A DNA stretch of 64,000 nt, taken from CATOSP01 sp965216155. GTDB taxonomy: Bacteria > Chloroflexota > Dehalococcoidia > Lucifugimonadales > UBA3495. The stretch is from positions 682,001-746,000 of the forward strand of contig CBDCFD010000005.1 in assembly GCA_965216155.1 (NCBI GenBank). The letters run 5' to 3'. Numbering within the stretch: position 1 is the first letter of the stretch; each line of letters opens with the position of its first letter. Shown here piece by piece: positions 15,775 to 24,861 of this stretch. The position numbers and the translations under genes were made by a program. Below the pieces are notes generated by a model. It had not been told where the DNA came from, did not search any database, and saw only the letters and a program-made list of their open reading frames with translations.

Positions 15775-17463
15775 CTAACCCCTGTTCGCCCGTGTGGGGC
15801 TAGGGGCTGATGGCGGGAAGTACTCGGCGATGGGGACTTCTATCACGCTGGGACGGTCTTCTGCAAGGGCTGCCTGCACTGCATCCCCGATATCTTCCGG
15901 GCGTTCCACGTAAAAGCCCCGTGCGCCGTAGACCTCGGCTAGCTTGTCGAACCTGGGGTTTTCCAGGTCGACGCCGATGTATTTCTCTCCGAAGAACCGT
16001 TGTTGTTGCGCCTTCTCGGCCCCGTGGCAGCTATTGTTCAGGACTATGCTCACCAGCGGGATGCCCCATCGGACCGCCGTGTTCAGTTCTTGGGAGGTGT
16101 AGAGGAACCCGCCATCGCCCTGGATACTGATGGCCGGACGATCGGGCCTGCCCAGCTTGGTTCCCAGGCCCACGCTCAAACCCATGCCCAGCCCGCCTTG
16201 ACCCGCATAGTTGAACATAGTCCGCGGCTCCTCGAATTGGACGCGGTCGTAGGCCAGACCCGCCGACACGCCTGCGTCAATCGTGATCATGCAGTCGCGG
16301 GGCATCACCCTGGCTAATTCGGAGTAGAACCGCTGGGGCATCATGGGATCGCCGCCAAGCTCCCGTTCCCCGTCGAGCCGCGACCTGCGGCTGGAGGCTA
16401 ACTCTTCTATCGTTGCCCGCCACTCCGGGTTGGGACGGCCCTCCGGGAATTCTTCCTTGAGCGCCCGCAGCAATTGCTGGGCCACTGCTCCGGCGTCTCC
16501 GATAATGCCCGTGGCTACGGGGTGGTTGCGGCCGATCTCCTGCGGGTCTATGTCCACCTGGATGACGCGGGTCTGGGGGTCCAGCACGCTGTTGTTCCAG
16601 TTGGTAGTGGACTGGTTGATCCTAGTCCCCAGCGCCAGTATCACGTCGGCCTGGTTGATGGCCTGTAGTGCTTCTCCTGAACCGCGGCCTCCCGGCGGAC
16701 CGACATAGAGCCTATGGCTGTTGGGTATTGCGTCGTTGTGGCCGTAGGACGGCACCAGGGCCATGTCCAGCAACTCCGCCAGGGCCATGGCGTCGGAGGT
16801 GGCCTCTGAGTCGACGACTCCGCCTCCGGCCAGGAGCAGGGGCCGTCGGGCATTTATGATAAGCGCCGCTGCCTGCTGGATGGCCGCGGCGTCGCCTTCG
16901 ATTCTGGTGTTGACTGCGCGATACGTGCCGGCCTGCGGCGGGTCGAAGTCCAGGGTCTTGCCATCTATGAGGTCACGAGGTATGTCCAGGAAGACGGGGC
17001 CGCGCTTGGCGGTGAGAGCCGTCCGGAAGGCGTGCTGCATGAGCTCCGGGATGCGCTCCGTCTTGTTGACCTGGAGCGCCAGGTTGGTGACCGGTTCGAA
17101 CAGGCTCACCAGGTCGAATGCCTGAGAACCGTCCCGGTAGATGTAGTCTTGTGCGGTATCACCGGCGATGACGATGACCGGCGCGTGGCCTTTGTATGCC
17201 AGGGAAATCCCAGTCAAAAGGTTGATCGTGCCAGGGCCGGATGTCGTGAGGCAAGCCACAGGTTTGCCCGACGCCCGGGCATATCCGTAGGCCATGAACG
17301 CCGCGCCCTCTTCGTGGCGGGTATCGACGAACTGGATGTCCGACCTGCCGGGAAGCTCGGTGACGATGCTGTTGGTGGTGGTCCCCACGAGGCCGAAGAT
17401 GTACTCGACCCCCTCGGCCCGCAGACCTTCGATGATGGCTTGCCCGGCGCTCATTCGCGGCAT
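15775..17463 (-). CDS. ThDP-dependent acetolactate-synthase-like enzyme
   Basis: The 562-residue protein has the three-domain plan of the acetolactate synthase family. The catalytic Glu lies in VDTRHEEGAAFMAYGYAR (near residue 50). The middle FAD/nucleotide-like domain spans about 190-330, and the ThDP motif runs from GDGGFLYTSQELNTAVRW to IVLNNS near residue 450. No small regulatory subunit gene is adjacent, so biosynthetic IlvB is unlikely; oxalyl-CoA, benzoylformate or other 2-keto acid chemistry is equally possible. It precedes the SelA-like gene by 60 bases on the same strand. Confidence 0.85.
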   Translation of the reverse strand: MPRMSAGQAIIEGLRAEGVEYIFGLVGTTTNSIVTELPGRSDIQFVDTRHEEGAAFMAYGYARASGKPVACLTTSGPGTINLLTGISLAYKGHAPVIVIAGDTAQDYIYRDGSQAFDLVSLFEPVTNLALQVNKTERIPELMQHAFRTALTAKRGPVFLDIPRDLIDGKTLDFDPPQAGTYRAVNTRIEGDAAAIQQAAALIINARRPLLLAGGGVVDSEATSDAMALAELLDMALVPSYGHNDAIPNSHRLYVGPPGGRGSGEALQAINQADVILALGTRINQSTTNWNNSVLDPQTRVIQVDIDPQEIGRNHPVATGIIGDAGAVAQQLLRALKEEFPEGRPNPEWRATIEELASSRRSRLDGERELGGDPMMPQRFYSELARVMPRDCMITIDAGVSAGLAYDRVQFEEPRTMFNYAGQGGLGMGLSVGLGTKLGRPDRPAISIQGDGGFLYTSQELNTAVRWGIPLVSIVLNNSCHGAEKAQQQRFFGEKYIGVDLENPRFDKLAEVYGARGFYVERPEDIGDAVQAALAEDRPSVIEVPIAEYFPPSAPSPTRANRG

Positions 17464-17593
17464 GGCTACCTTGTTAATTTACATGGATAGACAGGATATA
17501 CAGGATTGGGGGGATTATGGCAATCCTTCAAGCCTGAGAATCACAGTTCAGACGGTGCGATTGTCTGAATCGACATTTTCAGAATGGAAGGGA

Positions 17594-18268
17594 TTAGGGC
17601 GAGACTTCGGGGCTAAGGCCATTGAGGTAAGCGGAAATAAACCCGAAAAAGGGTTGGCCCGGCGGCGTGACTCCCTGCATGACCAGGTTTCTAAAGTTAG
17701 AATCCGAATTGAGCCGTTCCATAAACAGATATAGATGGTATCGACGCTGATTGAATATGTGGTCTGGGTCGAACCCTTCCAGTTCGCTGAGTTCGCCGTT
17801 CAGATCGATGTCGTCGATGGTCCTTCGGGCGAAGGACCATTCCACCTGGGCAAGTCGCTCTGCGGGCATCATCTCGCCGGAATCGGAATCCCAACCGAAG
17901 AACTCATGCCCTGGCCTCCGGTTATCAGTTTCGTTTGGGTTAACATACTCGGATACCGGTGTATACCGGGGGCGAAAGGCGGCGGTCAGAATCTGGTTCT
18001 TCATATCGTCGAAAACGGGCCATTGGTCGCCTTTATTCTGATTGCACCGGTAGCAAGCATAGACCAAGTTGGACCAATCAAGCCAGAAGCCTGGGAACCT
18101 GCCGCGAGGCCGAAAGTGGTCGATGGACTCTTCGTCGAACGGAGGCGGTGTCTCCCCGGTCTCGGTTCGCGGCTGTGTCGGCTGGCAGAAATGCTGGCAG
18201 TAGGCGCAAACTGGCCCAAAATCCCGCTTCAAGGCATCGCGTATACGACTGCGATTGGCTCCGTCCAA
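17594..18268 (-). CDS. ptuB: HNH endonuclease, PtuB-like (Septu)
   Basis: The product has the zinc-bound HNH core CAYCQHFC, SIDHFRPRGRF, DWSNLVYACYRCNQNKGDQWP, as in PtuB nucleases of Septu defence systems. The conventional start here is TTG at 18268, but the frame stays open upstream and reads EPGFFTEIRVAHAEWDD, which looks like family sequence, back to just after the ATPase stop at 18346. No ATG, GTG or TTG exists in that stretch; an ATA at 18343-18341, with AGGAG 11 bases before it inside the ATPase gene, is a possible start. It lies directly downstream of the ATPase gene, fitting a two-gene operon. Confidence 0.75.
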   Translation of the reverse strand: MDGANRSRIRDALKRDFGPVCAYCQHFCQPTQPRTETGETPPPFDEESIDHFRPRGRFPGFWLDWSNLVYACYRCNQNKGDQWPVFDDMKNQILTAAFRPRYTPVSEYVNPNETDNRRPGHEFFGWDSDSGEMMPAERLAQVEWSFARRTIDDIDLNGELSELEGFDPDHIFNQRRYHLYLFMERLNSDSNFRNLVMQGVTPPGQPFFGFISAYLNGLSPEVSP

Positions 18269-18345
18269 ATCGTCCCATTCCGCGTGAGCAACACGGATTT
18301 CGGTGAAGAATCCGGGTTCTGAGGAGCGTGGTACTGAGCGTATGG

Positions 18346-19605
18346 TTAACCGTTCTCCTGGTTGAGGCTTTGGGACTCCCGATATTTTCTCAGCGATTCA
18401 GCAAATTGTTCCTCGAATATCTCTCGTTGCCTTTTCCACGGACCGCCGGCCAGCAAGTCCCGGTCTACGAGTTTTCGCAACTCCCTCATCCGCTCTTGAC
18501 GTTCTTCCTCCGCTTCCGGGTCACTCCGATACCCCTCTTGCCGCAGTTGACGCAGCTCCTGCGCCGCATTTGCAGTCCTTTCGTCCGTCGGGTCGTCTAC
18601 GCCCAACATCGTCCGTAGGATTTCATCGGCGGTCCAGCCGATAATGTCCTCGGTGTTAGTAGATGCGGTGACGGCGCCGTTTTCGTAGTCTCGCTTTAGC
18701 AGATGCACCTGCCCGGCTTTCAGACCGGCCACGACAAAGGGCGAGTGGGTGGTGGCGAATATCTGCAACCCGGGGAAATGTTTCAGCAGAGCCGGGATTA
18801 CCCGCCGCTGCCAGGTCGGATGCAGGTGGTTTTCTATCTCGTCAATCAGCAGGATTGCGGGTTTTTCTTGCCAGTCCTCTTCCCAATCGTAATGGTCTGC
18901 CATTTTGAGGGCTAAGGCCCAGACCCACATTAGGGTCCCCTGCGTTCCCGAACTTAATTTGCCGGCATACAACGGTTCCCCCAGATAATTGTCTGTGGTA
19001 CCGACACTCATCCAGTGGTGGCGATCATCATGTATTATCTCCCGACAAATCTCCTTGGCGCACGAATAGCCGATATCCAATGCTTTCCTGAACTGGAATT
19101 GGGCGTCCCTAGTTTCCAATCCCTCCCGGGCGGAATCAATAAACGCTTCGACGTCCTGTCCGCAGAAAATTCCGAAATGCACTGACGACACCCGAGTCCT
19201 GATGATCTCGCTTTGGCCATCCAGAATGCCGAGAAGTTGCCTCTCCCGAAGGTTGACCCTAACTGCGGGTATGTACCGGAGGGGCACCAATCGCCATTTG
19301 GTTAGGTTCAGACACCGTCGCCAATTATCGCTTGCCTCCAAATTAAGGACCGCCAGTTGGCCATCGGGATTATCAAACTCAAGGTGCTCGTTATACGGGA
19401 GCGTCTGTCCGCCTCTTGTTCGTGGGGCAACATCCGTGGGATCGAAGTGGTCCTCGCTCAGGAAGTACATCTCGTGTATGGACTGAAGGATGGTGCTCTT
19501 GCCAGACCCATTAGGGCCGATGAACAGGTTCACCCGTTCATCACAATCAAACTCGACATCGCCCAGCGGTGGCAGATTTTCTATCTCCAACCTTATTATG
19601 TGCAT
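18346..19605 (-). CDS. ptuA: AAA ATPase, PtuA-like (Septu)
   Basis: A 419-residue ABC/SMC-type ATPase: Walker A GPNGSGKST at residues 30-38, a signature-like KLSSGTQGTLMWVWALAL near residue 235, Walker B ILLIDEIENHLHP near 265, and the ATTHSPFVVAG switch His near 295. This order, with a charged helical C-terminal tail, matches PtuA-type (OLD-like, nuclease-less) ATPases. In Septu the ATPase forms a complex with the HNH nuclease and releases it on phage infection. The pairing with an HNH gene makes the defence call probable, but the family was not verified by profile search. Confidence 0.75.
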   Translation of the reverse strand: MHIIRLEIENLPPLGDVEFDCDERVNLFIGPNGSGKSTILQSIHEMYFLSEDHFDPTDVAPRTRGGQTLPYNEHLEFDNPDGQLAVLNLEASDNWRRCLNLTKWRLVPLRYIPAVRVNLRERQLLGILDGQSEIIRTRVSSVHFGIFCGQDVEAFIDSAREGLETRDAQFQFRKALDIGYSCAKEICREIIHDDRHHWMSVGTTDNYLGEPLYAGKLSSGTQGTLMWVWALALKMADHYDWEEDWQEKPAILLIDEIENHLHPTWQRRVIPALLKHFPGLQIFATTHSPFVVAGLKAGQVHLLKRDYENGAVTASTNTEDIIGWTADEILRTMLGVDDPTDERTANAAQELRQLRQEGYRSDPEAEEERQERMRELRKLVDRDLLAGGPWKRQREIFEEQFAESLRKYRESQSLNQENG

Positions 19606-19772
19606 ACCAACGCTCCCTGGTTGCCTGGCCCATGAATTCCGCTACCCTTTCCAGCCCTCGAACAGCTCCAGTATACCTTATCCATTCCAGGAGTTTCGGA
19701 CGGTCATAGACATACCGGCATCAGGACTCGCCTCTACTTCGGATGGGTCTAGGCGGGAGACCAGGGATTGGC

Positions 19773-20288
19773 TTAGGGTTGGGTGCAGTTGTCCAGCGGG
19801 ATTTTGTCGGTGGTGCGCCTCTGGCTGGCTATGACTAACTCGAGGTCGGTTGCGCCAACCTCGAATTTGTCGGTGTTGAGGGTCCGCCCGTCCGACTCCT
19901 TAGTATAGATCGTGATTGAAGAGTCGAACCCCTTGGGGCGGAAGATTGAGCCGGCGCTGTTCTGGACACGGTAGGTAGAGAACAGCGACTCCGGAGCGTT
20001 GTTCTGGATCGTGAAGGTCAGGTTTAGCTCCACCGGGCCTCCCGCCTCCACGGGCTCCCATGTGCAACTATCTATGGTGACTACCAGTTCACTCGGAGGG
20101 CGGACTCGCTGGCCGGTCTCCCCGGCGCGGGAGCGCGGAGTTCCCGGGGTGATCCCAAGCTGAGGTGCGCTGACCGTCCCGCCAGCGGTGCCGCCGCTCT
20201 GCTCGTCTTGCGATGCCGACGAGCTACTGCAAGCCCCCGCCAGAGCCATCATCAAGGGAACTAGCAAGATCAGTGAAATGCCTCTCAC
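19773..20288 (-). CDS. Lipoprotein with DUF4352/FxLYD-like domain
   Basis: The 171-residue protein begins MRGISLILLVPLMMALAGAC, a clear lipoprotein signal with Cys20. A Ser/Gly/Thr linker follows, then a beta-sandwich segment (ELVVTIDSCTWEP...ELNLTFTIQNNAPESLFS...IFRPKGFDSS) resembling domains of the DUF4352 kind. It is anchored outside the membrane; its ligand is unknown. It sits downstream of the ABC permease genes on the same strand. Confidence 0.75.
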   Translation of the reverse strand: MRGISLILLVPLMMALAGACSSSSASQDEQSGGTAGGTVSAPQLGITPGTPRSRAGETGQRVRPPSELVVTIDSCTWEPVEAGGPVELNLTFTIQNNAPESLFSTYRVQNSAGSIFRPKGFDSSITIYTKESDGRTLNTDKFEVGATDLELVIASQRRTTDKIPLDNCTQP

Positions 20289-20379
20289 GGTTCCACCTCC
20301 CTATGCGCAACAGAAAGCGATGGTTCAAGAAGCAAAGGGCTTCCCCCGGCCTGGTCCGTTGAAAACACCCCGGGACCGC

Positions 20380-21318
20380 TTATCCGCGTGCTCCGGTCCC
20401 GCGCAGCCGGGGGTCCAAGACGTCCCGCAAAGCATCCCCCAACAGGTTCCAGGCGAACACTACGATGATGATCGCCGCTCCAGGGAATAGAGGCTGCCAC
20501 CAAGCAACCGCAATGTATTGTGAGGAGGAGCTATTCAACATTCCGCCCCATGAGGGCTCGTTGGGCGGCGTGCCAACTCCCAAGAAGCTCAGGCTGGCCT
20601 CGGATATGATCGCGCCCCCCAGGTGGAAGGTGGTAATCACGATGTAGATGGCGAACACGTTGGGCACTATGTACTTCACCATCGTGCGGAAAGTGCCCAC
20701 GCCCACTGCCTGGGCCGCCAGGATATAGTCCATCTCGTTGATGGCCAATGCTTGGGACCGGATGATTCTCGCGGCGCTGGGTATGTATGACACAGCCAGG
20801 GCGAACACCACGTTGTTGATGGATGCGCCTAGGGCGGCCATGATTGCGATTGCCAGTATTATCCCGGGGAACGCGATCATCGCGTCAATAACACGCTGTA
20901 CTACAAGGTCTAACTTGCCTCCCCAGTGGGCGCTGACGATGCCGACGGCCAACCCGAGGGTGGTCCCGATGAAGGATGCCAATATACCTACGTACAGCGA
21001 TATCCACACGCCGTTGAGCAGCCGGGCAAACACGTCCCGCCCTATCTTATCCCCTCCGAACCATGCCTCCGCGCTGGGAGCTATGTTGATCCGCGAGACA
21101 ATTGGTTTGTAGGGGCTGGCGATCAGCCCAACCGCGGGATCTATGAATTTGACATAGACGGCGAGGATGATGAGCAAGACGGCAATCGTGGCTCCCACCG
21201 TCCCCAGCGGCTTGGTCCTAAGGAACCGCATGACATTATAGGTCACGCCCCTCTTGGGCAACTGCGCGAGGAGCGAATTCGGAGAACCCTCTACAGCAAT
21301 CTCTTGGTGCTGGACCAT
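20380..21318 (-). CDS. Dipeptide/oligopeptide ABC transporter permease (DppC-like)
   Basis: The 312-residue inner-membrane protein has about six transmembrane segments, the OppC_N leader TKPLGTVGATIAVLLIILAV, and the permease EAA-type loop that contacts the ATPase (near LAINEMDYILAAQAVGVGTFRTMVKYIVPN). It follows the second permease gene by 40 bases. No ATPase genes are present in the window, so the energising subunits must be encoded elsewhere. Confidence 0.9.
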   Translation of the reverse strand: MVQHQEIAVEGSPNSLLAQLPKRGVTYNVMRFLRTKPLGTVGATIAVLLIILAVYVKFIDPAVGLIASPYKPIVSRINIAPSAEAWFGGDKIGRDVFARLLNGVWISLYVGILASFIGTTLGLAVGIVSAHWGGKLDLVVQRVIDAMIAFPGIILAIAIMAALGASINNVVFALAVSYIPSAARIIRSQALAINEMDYILAAQAVGVGTFRTMVKYIVPNVFAIYIVITTFHLGGAIISEASLSFLGVGTPPNEPSWGGMLNSSSSQYIAVAWWQPLFPGAAIIIVVFAWNLLGDALRDVLDPRLRGTGARG

Positions 21319-21358
21319 TTGCGTCTTTTACCCCTCTTACCAGATAGAGTCTTTAGGT

Positions 21359-22318
21359 CTAGTTATACCGGATCCTGGGGTTCAACCAAGCGTAGGCCAG
21401 GTCAGTCAACAAATTGGCCACGAGGACCATCACACCAAAGATGACGATGATGGACTGAATCATTGGGTAGTCACGGTGTTGGACCCCCTCAATCAGGAGC
21501 CTGCCCATTCCGGGAACGGAAAAGACGATCTCGGTGATCACTGAGCCGGAAGCCGCATTGCCCAGGGCGAGACCGAATATGGTCACGACCGGCAGCACAG
21601 CGTTCTTGAGAGCGTGCCGGTAGACAACAATATTTTCCGCCAGCCCCTTGGACCGCGCGGTCCGGATGTAATCTTCGTTGAGCACTTCCAGCATGGCGGA
21701 GCGGGTTACCCTGGCCAGGAAGGCCATCCCGGAAGTCCCCAGCGCTAGCGCCGGGAAGATGAGCTGTTGCAGGTTGGTCCATGGGTTTTCCCAAACGTTG
21801 ACATATCCCAATGGAGGTATCCATCCGAAGAGCAGGACCAACAGGAAGATGGTCATAATGCCGACGTAGAAATTGGGCGTCGCCAACCCTATCAGAGTAA
21901 TCATCCTGGAGATGTAGTCTCCCCAGGTGTCCTGCCTGATGGCTGAGACCACGCCGAGGGGAATTGCTACTACTCCGGAAATGATCAGCGACATTAACGT
22001 GAGTTGCAGGCTGATCGGGACCCGTTGCGCCAGGTCTTCCTTGACCGGATTGTTGTAGTGGTAGGAAACTCCGAAGTCAAGCTGGGCCATGGAGGTTACC
22101 CAGTCTGCATACTGGATGGCGATATGCCGGTCGGTGCCCAGCTTCTCTCGCAGCCTCTGTAGTTCTTCTTCGGTGAAACTCTCAGTTCCTTCATCTCCTC
22201 CGAGGATCAACAGGGCGGGGTCTCCTGGCACGATGCGTAGAATGGTAAACACGATGATTGTAAGGAGAATCATCGTGGGGACAAACATGAGAGTTCGCTT
22301 TATCAGGTAAGCTTTCAA
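21359..22318 (-). CDS. Dipeptide/oligopeptide ABC transporter permease (DppB-like)
   Basis: This 319-residue permease has the DppB/OppB N-terminus (MKAYLIKRTLMFVPTMILLTIIVFTILRIVPGDPA), a GTDRHIAIQYADWV periplasmic segment, and the EAA loop MLEVLNEDYIRTARSKGLAENIVVYRHALKNA. It pairs with the DppC-like gene that follows it. A hairpin at 22411-22446 separates it from the binding-protein gene, a common way to give more binding protein than permease. Confidence 0.92.
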   Translation of the reverse strand: MKAYLIKRTLMFVPTMILLTIIVFTILRIVPGDPALLILGGDEGTESFTEEELQRLREKLGTDRHIAIQYADWVTSMAQLDFGVSYHYNNPVKEDLAQRVPISLQLTLMSLIISGVVAIPLGVVSAIRQDTWGDYISRMITLIGLATPNFYVGIMTIFLLVLLFGWIPPLGYVNVWENPWTNLQQLIFPALALGTSGMAFLARVTRSAMLEVLNEDYIRTARSKGLAENIVVYRHALKNAVLPVVTIFGLALGNAASGSVITEIVFSVPGMGRLLIEGVQHRDYPMIQSIIVIFGVMVLVANLLTDLAYAWLNPRIRYN

Positions 22319-22410
22319 ATTGCTACCCTTACGATATCCTTAATCGAGTGGGATGATCGGCTGGGTTTTGGGCTATGACCCTGGAGCCCAGTCAAGCTCG
22401 GAGATAGCCC

Positions 22411-22446
22411 CTTGAGGGCCGGGCCTTGCGAGGCCTGGCCCTCAAG
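22411..22446 (-). terminator. Hairpin between binding-protein and permease genes
   Basis: CTTGAGGGCCGGGCC pairs with GGCCTGGCCCTCAAG (14 of 15 positions) around a 6-nt loop. It lies after the substrate-binding-protein stop codon and before the DppB-like start. There is no long U tract, so partial termination or protection of the upstream mRNA is likelier than a full stop. Confidence 0.6.
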
Positions 22447-22466
22447 CCCGTTGTCCTATTGGCTCT

Positions 22467-24299
22467 CTAGCAGGCGGGGTCGCACCAGATGTGCTCGTAT
22501 TTCCTCTGGTGCTGCTGGAGCAGGAAGTTTTGGATATTCTTGTTGACCAACTGGTGTTCGACACGCCAGTAGAGGTACGAGGCCTGGGCTTCGTTCCAGA
22601 TGACATCCTCTATTTCGCGGAGGATGACTTTACGCTTCTCGACGTCCAATTCCCGGGATTGACGTTCAAACAACTCCGGAATCCGAGGAATCACGTATCC
22701 GGTCCAACGGAAATACAGCCGACCTTCCTTGAATCTGTCTAGGAAAGCATCCGGGTCAAAGAAGTCTGCGCCGCCGCGTTGTACCGCGAACGTGTAGTCA
22801 TGGTCGCGGTAAGCGTTGAAACCCGCGCTTGCTTCCCATACCTTCAACTCTACGTCCCAACCTAGGAATTCCTGTAGTTGTTCCAACACAACAACTGAGA
22901 TGTCCGGGTAGCCACAGCAGTTCCGGGTCGAAAGCTGAATCTTGAATCCCTCAGCCGGGATACCGGCATCAGCGAGAAGCCGTCGAGCCTCCGCCAGGTC
23001 ATCGGGATGTTTTTCGCCATTTAACTCTCGCATCCCGGGGAGTGCCATGCACTCGTCCAGCGTGTAGGTAAATCCTGCTCCCGGTGGGAAGACAGCGCCG
23101 CACGGGATGCCTCTGCCCGCCGTAAAGGTGTCGTTAAGCGGCTGCCTGTGCAATGCCAGGTTGACGGCCTGCCTTACGCGGACGTCCTTAAAGGGTTCCT
23201 TCTGAATGTTGAAGAATATGTATTGTGCGCTGGGCGCCCCGCCCCAATGGATCACAAGTTTGTCGCGCTCCTCCTCGGCTAATTTTTGAGCCTCGGTGTC
23301 GCTGAAATTGTCCGCTCCGTTGGTCATCAGCACCTGTTCGGCCTTAAACGCGGCGATGCCCGCCCCGGTATCGGTGATGATGTACTGGTCCAGACCATCA
23401 AGATAGGGACGCCCCTCTTTGAAATAATAGGGGTTCCGGTCGTAGTGGTTGGAGACCGCCTTGACCTGCCTTGTGTGGATGAACGGTCCGGAACCCACGA
23501 GTTCTTCCATGTTGACTGTGGTCTGAAGCTGTCCCGCGTCCTCCACGTGCTTGGGCATGACTCGCCATGTCTCGGAACCAAGGGCCAACAGGAAGGCCGG
23601 TGTTGGATTGAGGGTCTTTATCTGGATCGTATGGTCGTCGATGATCTTGGAGTCGTCGAAATACGCCTTGACCTGGATCGTCGACGACACAGTTTCGCCG
23701 TCCCTGATCGGTATGCATTCGGGGCAAGTGGAGGCGAGGAAGCTGTAGGCGACGTCCTCGGACGTAACCGGATGGCCGTCAGAGAATTTGGCGTCGGGAT
23801 GCAAGTGGAAAGTGTAGGACACCCCATCTTGGGCAAGCTCCCAACTGGTGCATAGATCGCATCGCAGGTCGGATTGGTCCTCGGTTTCCGGGTTGTACTC
23901 AACAAGCCCGTTGAAGATCATGGCGACGTTTTTGTTGTTGATGCTGGAAGCCATCAGCGTGCGTTGCCTGACGTCGGCGTAGTCCAACTGGGGCACGCGG
24001 CCACCCTGGATGCCCTCTTTAGCCATCATATCGACGGGCGGCGCGGTGGGCAGCGCCTGCACGATGGTCTCCACCGTTGGCAACACCTTTACTTCCGCCG
24101 CGACTTCTTTGATTACCTCCTTGGTAACCACGATCTCCTTTTCGACGATCTTTTCGCTGGGGACTTCTTTGATGACCTCCTTCTCGACCACCACTTGTTC
24201 CGGCTCAGCGGTCGATGCGCAAGCGACGACGAATACAAGGGCAAGAACGAGCGGAGTCAGGAATAAGAGCTTGGGTTTACTCGACCATTGGTGATTCAC
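22467..24299 (-). CDS. ABC transporter substrate-binding lipoprotein (family 5)
   Basis: The 610-residue protein has a lipoprotein signal ending VFVVACAS (Cys27) and a charged linker built from repeats of KEVIKEV/EKEIVV. An SBP_bac_5 fold follows: YNPETEDQSDLRCDLCTSWELAQDGVSYTFHLHPDAKFSDGHPVTSEDV is the family signature near residue 135. It captures peptides, nickel or other solutes and passes them to the two permeases encoded downstream. The stretch CNGxx-like Cys pairs (ASTCPECIP, STRNCCGYP) are unusual but unexplained. It is first in the operon. Confidence 0.92.
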   Translation of the reverse strand: MNHQWSSKPKLLFLTPLVLALVFVVACASTAEPEQVVVEKEVIKEVPSEKIVEKEIVVTKEVIKEVAAEVKVLPTVETIVQALPTAPPVDMMAKEGIQGGRVPQLDYADVRQRTLMASSINNKNVAMIFNGLVEYNPETEDQSDLRCDLCTSWELAQDGVSYTFHLHPDAKFSDGHPVTSEDVAYSFLASTCPECIPIRDGETVSSTIQVKAYFDDSKIIDDHTIQIKTLNPTPAFLLALGSETWRVMPKHVEDAGQLQTTVNMEELVGSGPFIHTRQVKAVSNHYDRNPYYFKEGRPYLDGLDQYIITDTGAGIAAFKAEQVLMTNGADNFSDTEAQKLAEEERDKLVIHWGGAPSAQYIFFNIQKEPFKDVRVRQAVNLALHRQPLNDTFTAGRGIPCGAVFPPGAGFTYTLDECMALPGMRELNGEKHPDDLAEARRLLADAGIPAEGFKIQLSTRNCCGYPDISVVVLEQLQEFLGWDVELKVWEASAGFNAYRDHDYTFAVQRGGADFFDPDAFLDRFKEGRLYFRWTGYVIPRIPELFERQSRELDVEKRKVILREIEDVIWNEAQASYLYWRVEHQLVNKNIQNFLLQQHQRKYEHIWCDPAC

Positions 24300-24861
24300 G
24301 GTTTTGCCTCCATCTCATGAACGTTTCAGTACCGGAATCGAATCGAGGGACGGGGTAAGTGTTGGACTAATTGGTGAGGACTCCTCCACCTATGGTGGCA
24401 ATAGCCCGTCCCGGAAATCGTGGCAATGTTAACGAACGGCTATGCGTGTGTCAACCCAAAATGTAATGATTGTTATCGGCGATGTATATCAAGGATGCGG
24501 ATAGCGGATGGGGTTGCTTATTATATCTGCGTATTTATCTGCGGTATTCGTAATCTGTCCGGGGCCGGTTCATGCCAGGACTCCTAACGGTCCGTCTCGC
24601 CGCTACGGAGCAGGTGTGAACCGGCCCCGCTCCCGCCTCCTTGGGATAAGTGTTAATATGAGAGATGCTAGAAATGTGGCCGGGAACCCCGATTCTCCCC
24701 AAGCCGCCGTTTTCTTGACGTCGATTATAGATGTAATATTGGGTTCCTGAAACGTATTGCATGTACTACCACGCCGTATAAGCCTGGAATACGTCTGCTT
24801 GGCGTAGCGCGAAACCCGACCAATGGCTTTCCGGCCAGACTTCTAGGAGGGAGTAAGAGCC
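24300..24861. other. 562-bp intergenic region with long inverted repeat
   Basis: This gap separates the divergent binding-protein and PAC2 genes and should hold both promoters. The only clear structure is an inverted repeat, GGGGCCGGTTCA (24561-24572) and TGAACCGGCCCC (24617-24628), with a shorter CTCC...GGAG pair inside its 44-nt loop. Small open frames here have no coding character or ribosome-binding sites. Confidence 0.6.
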
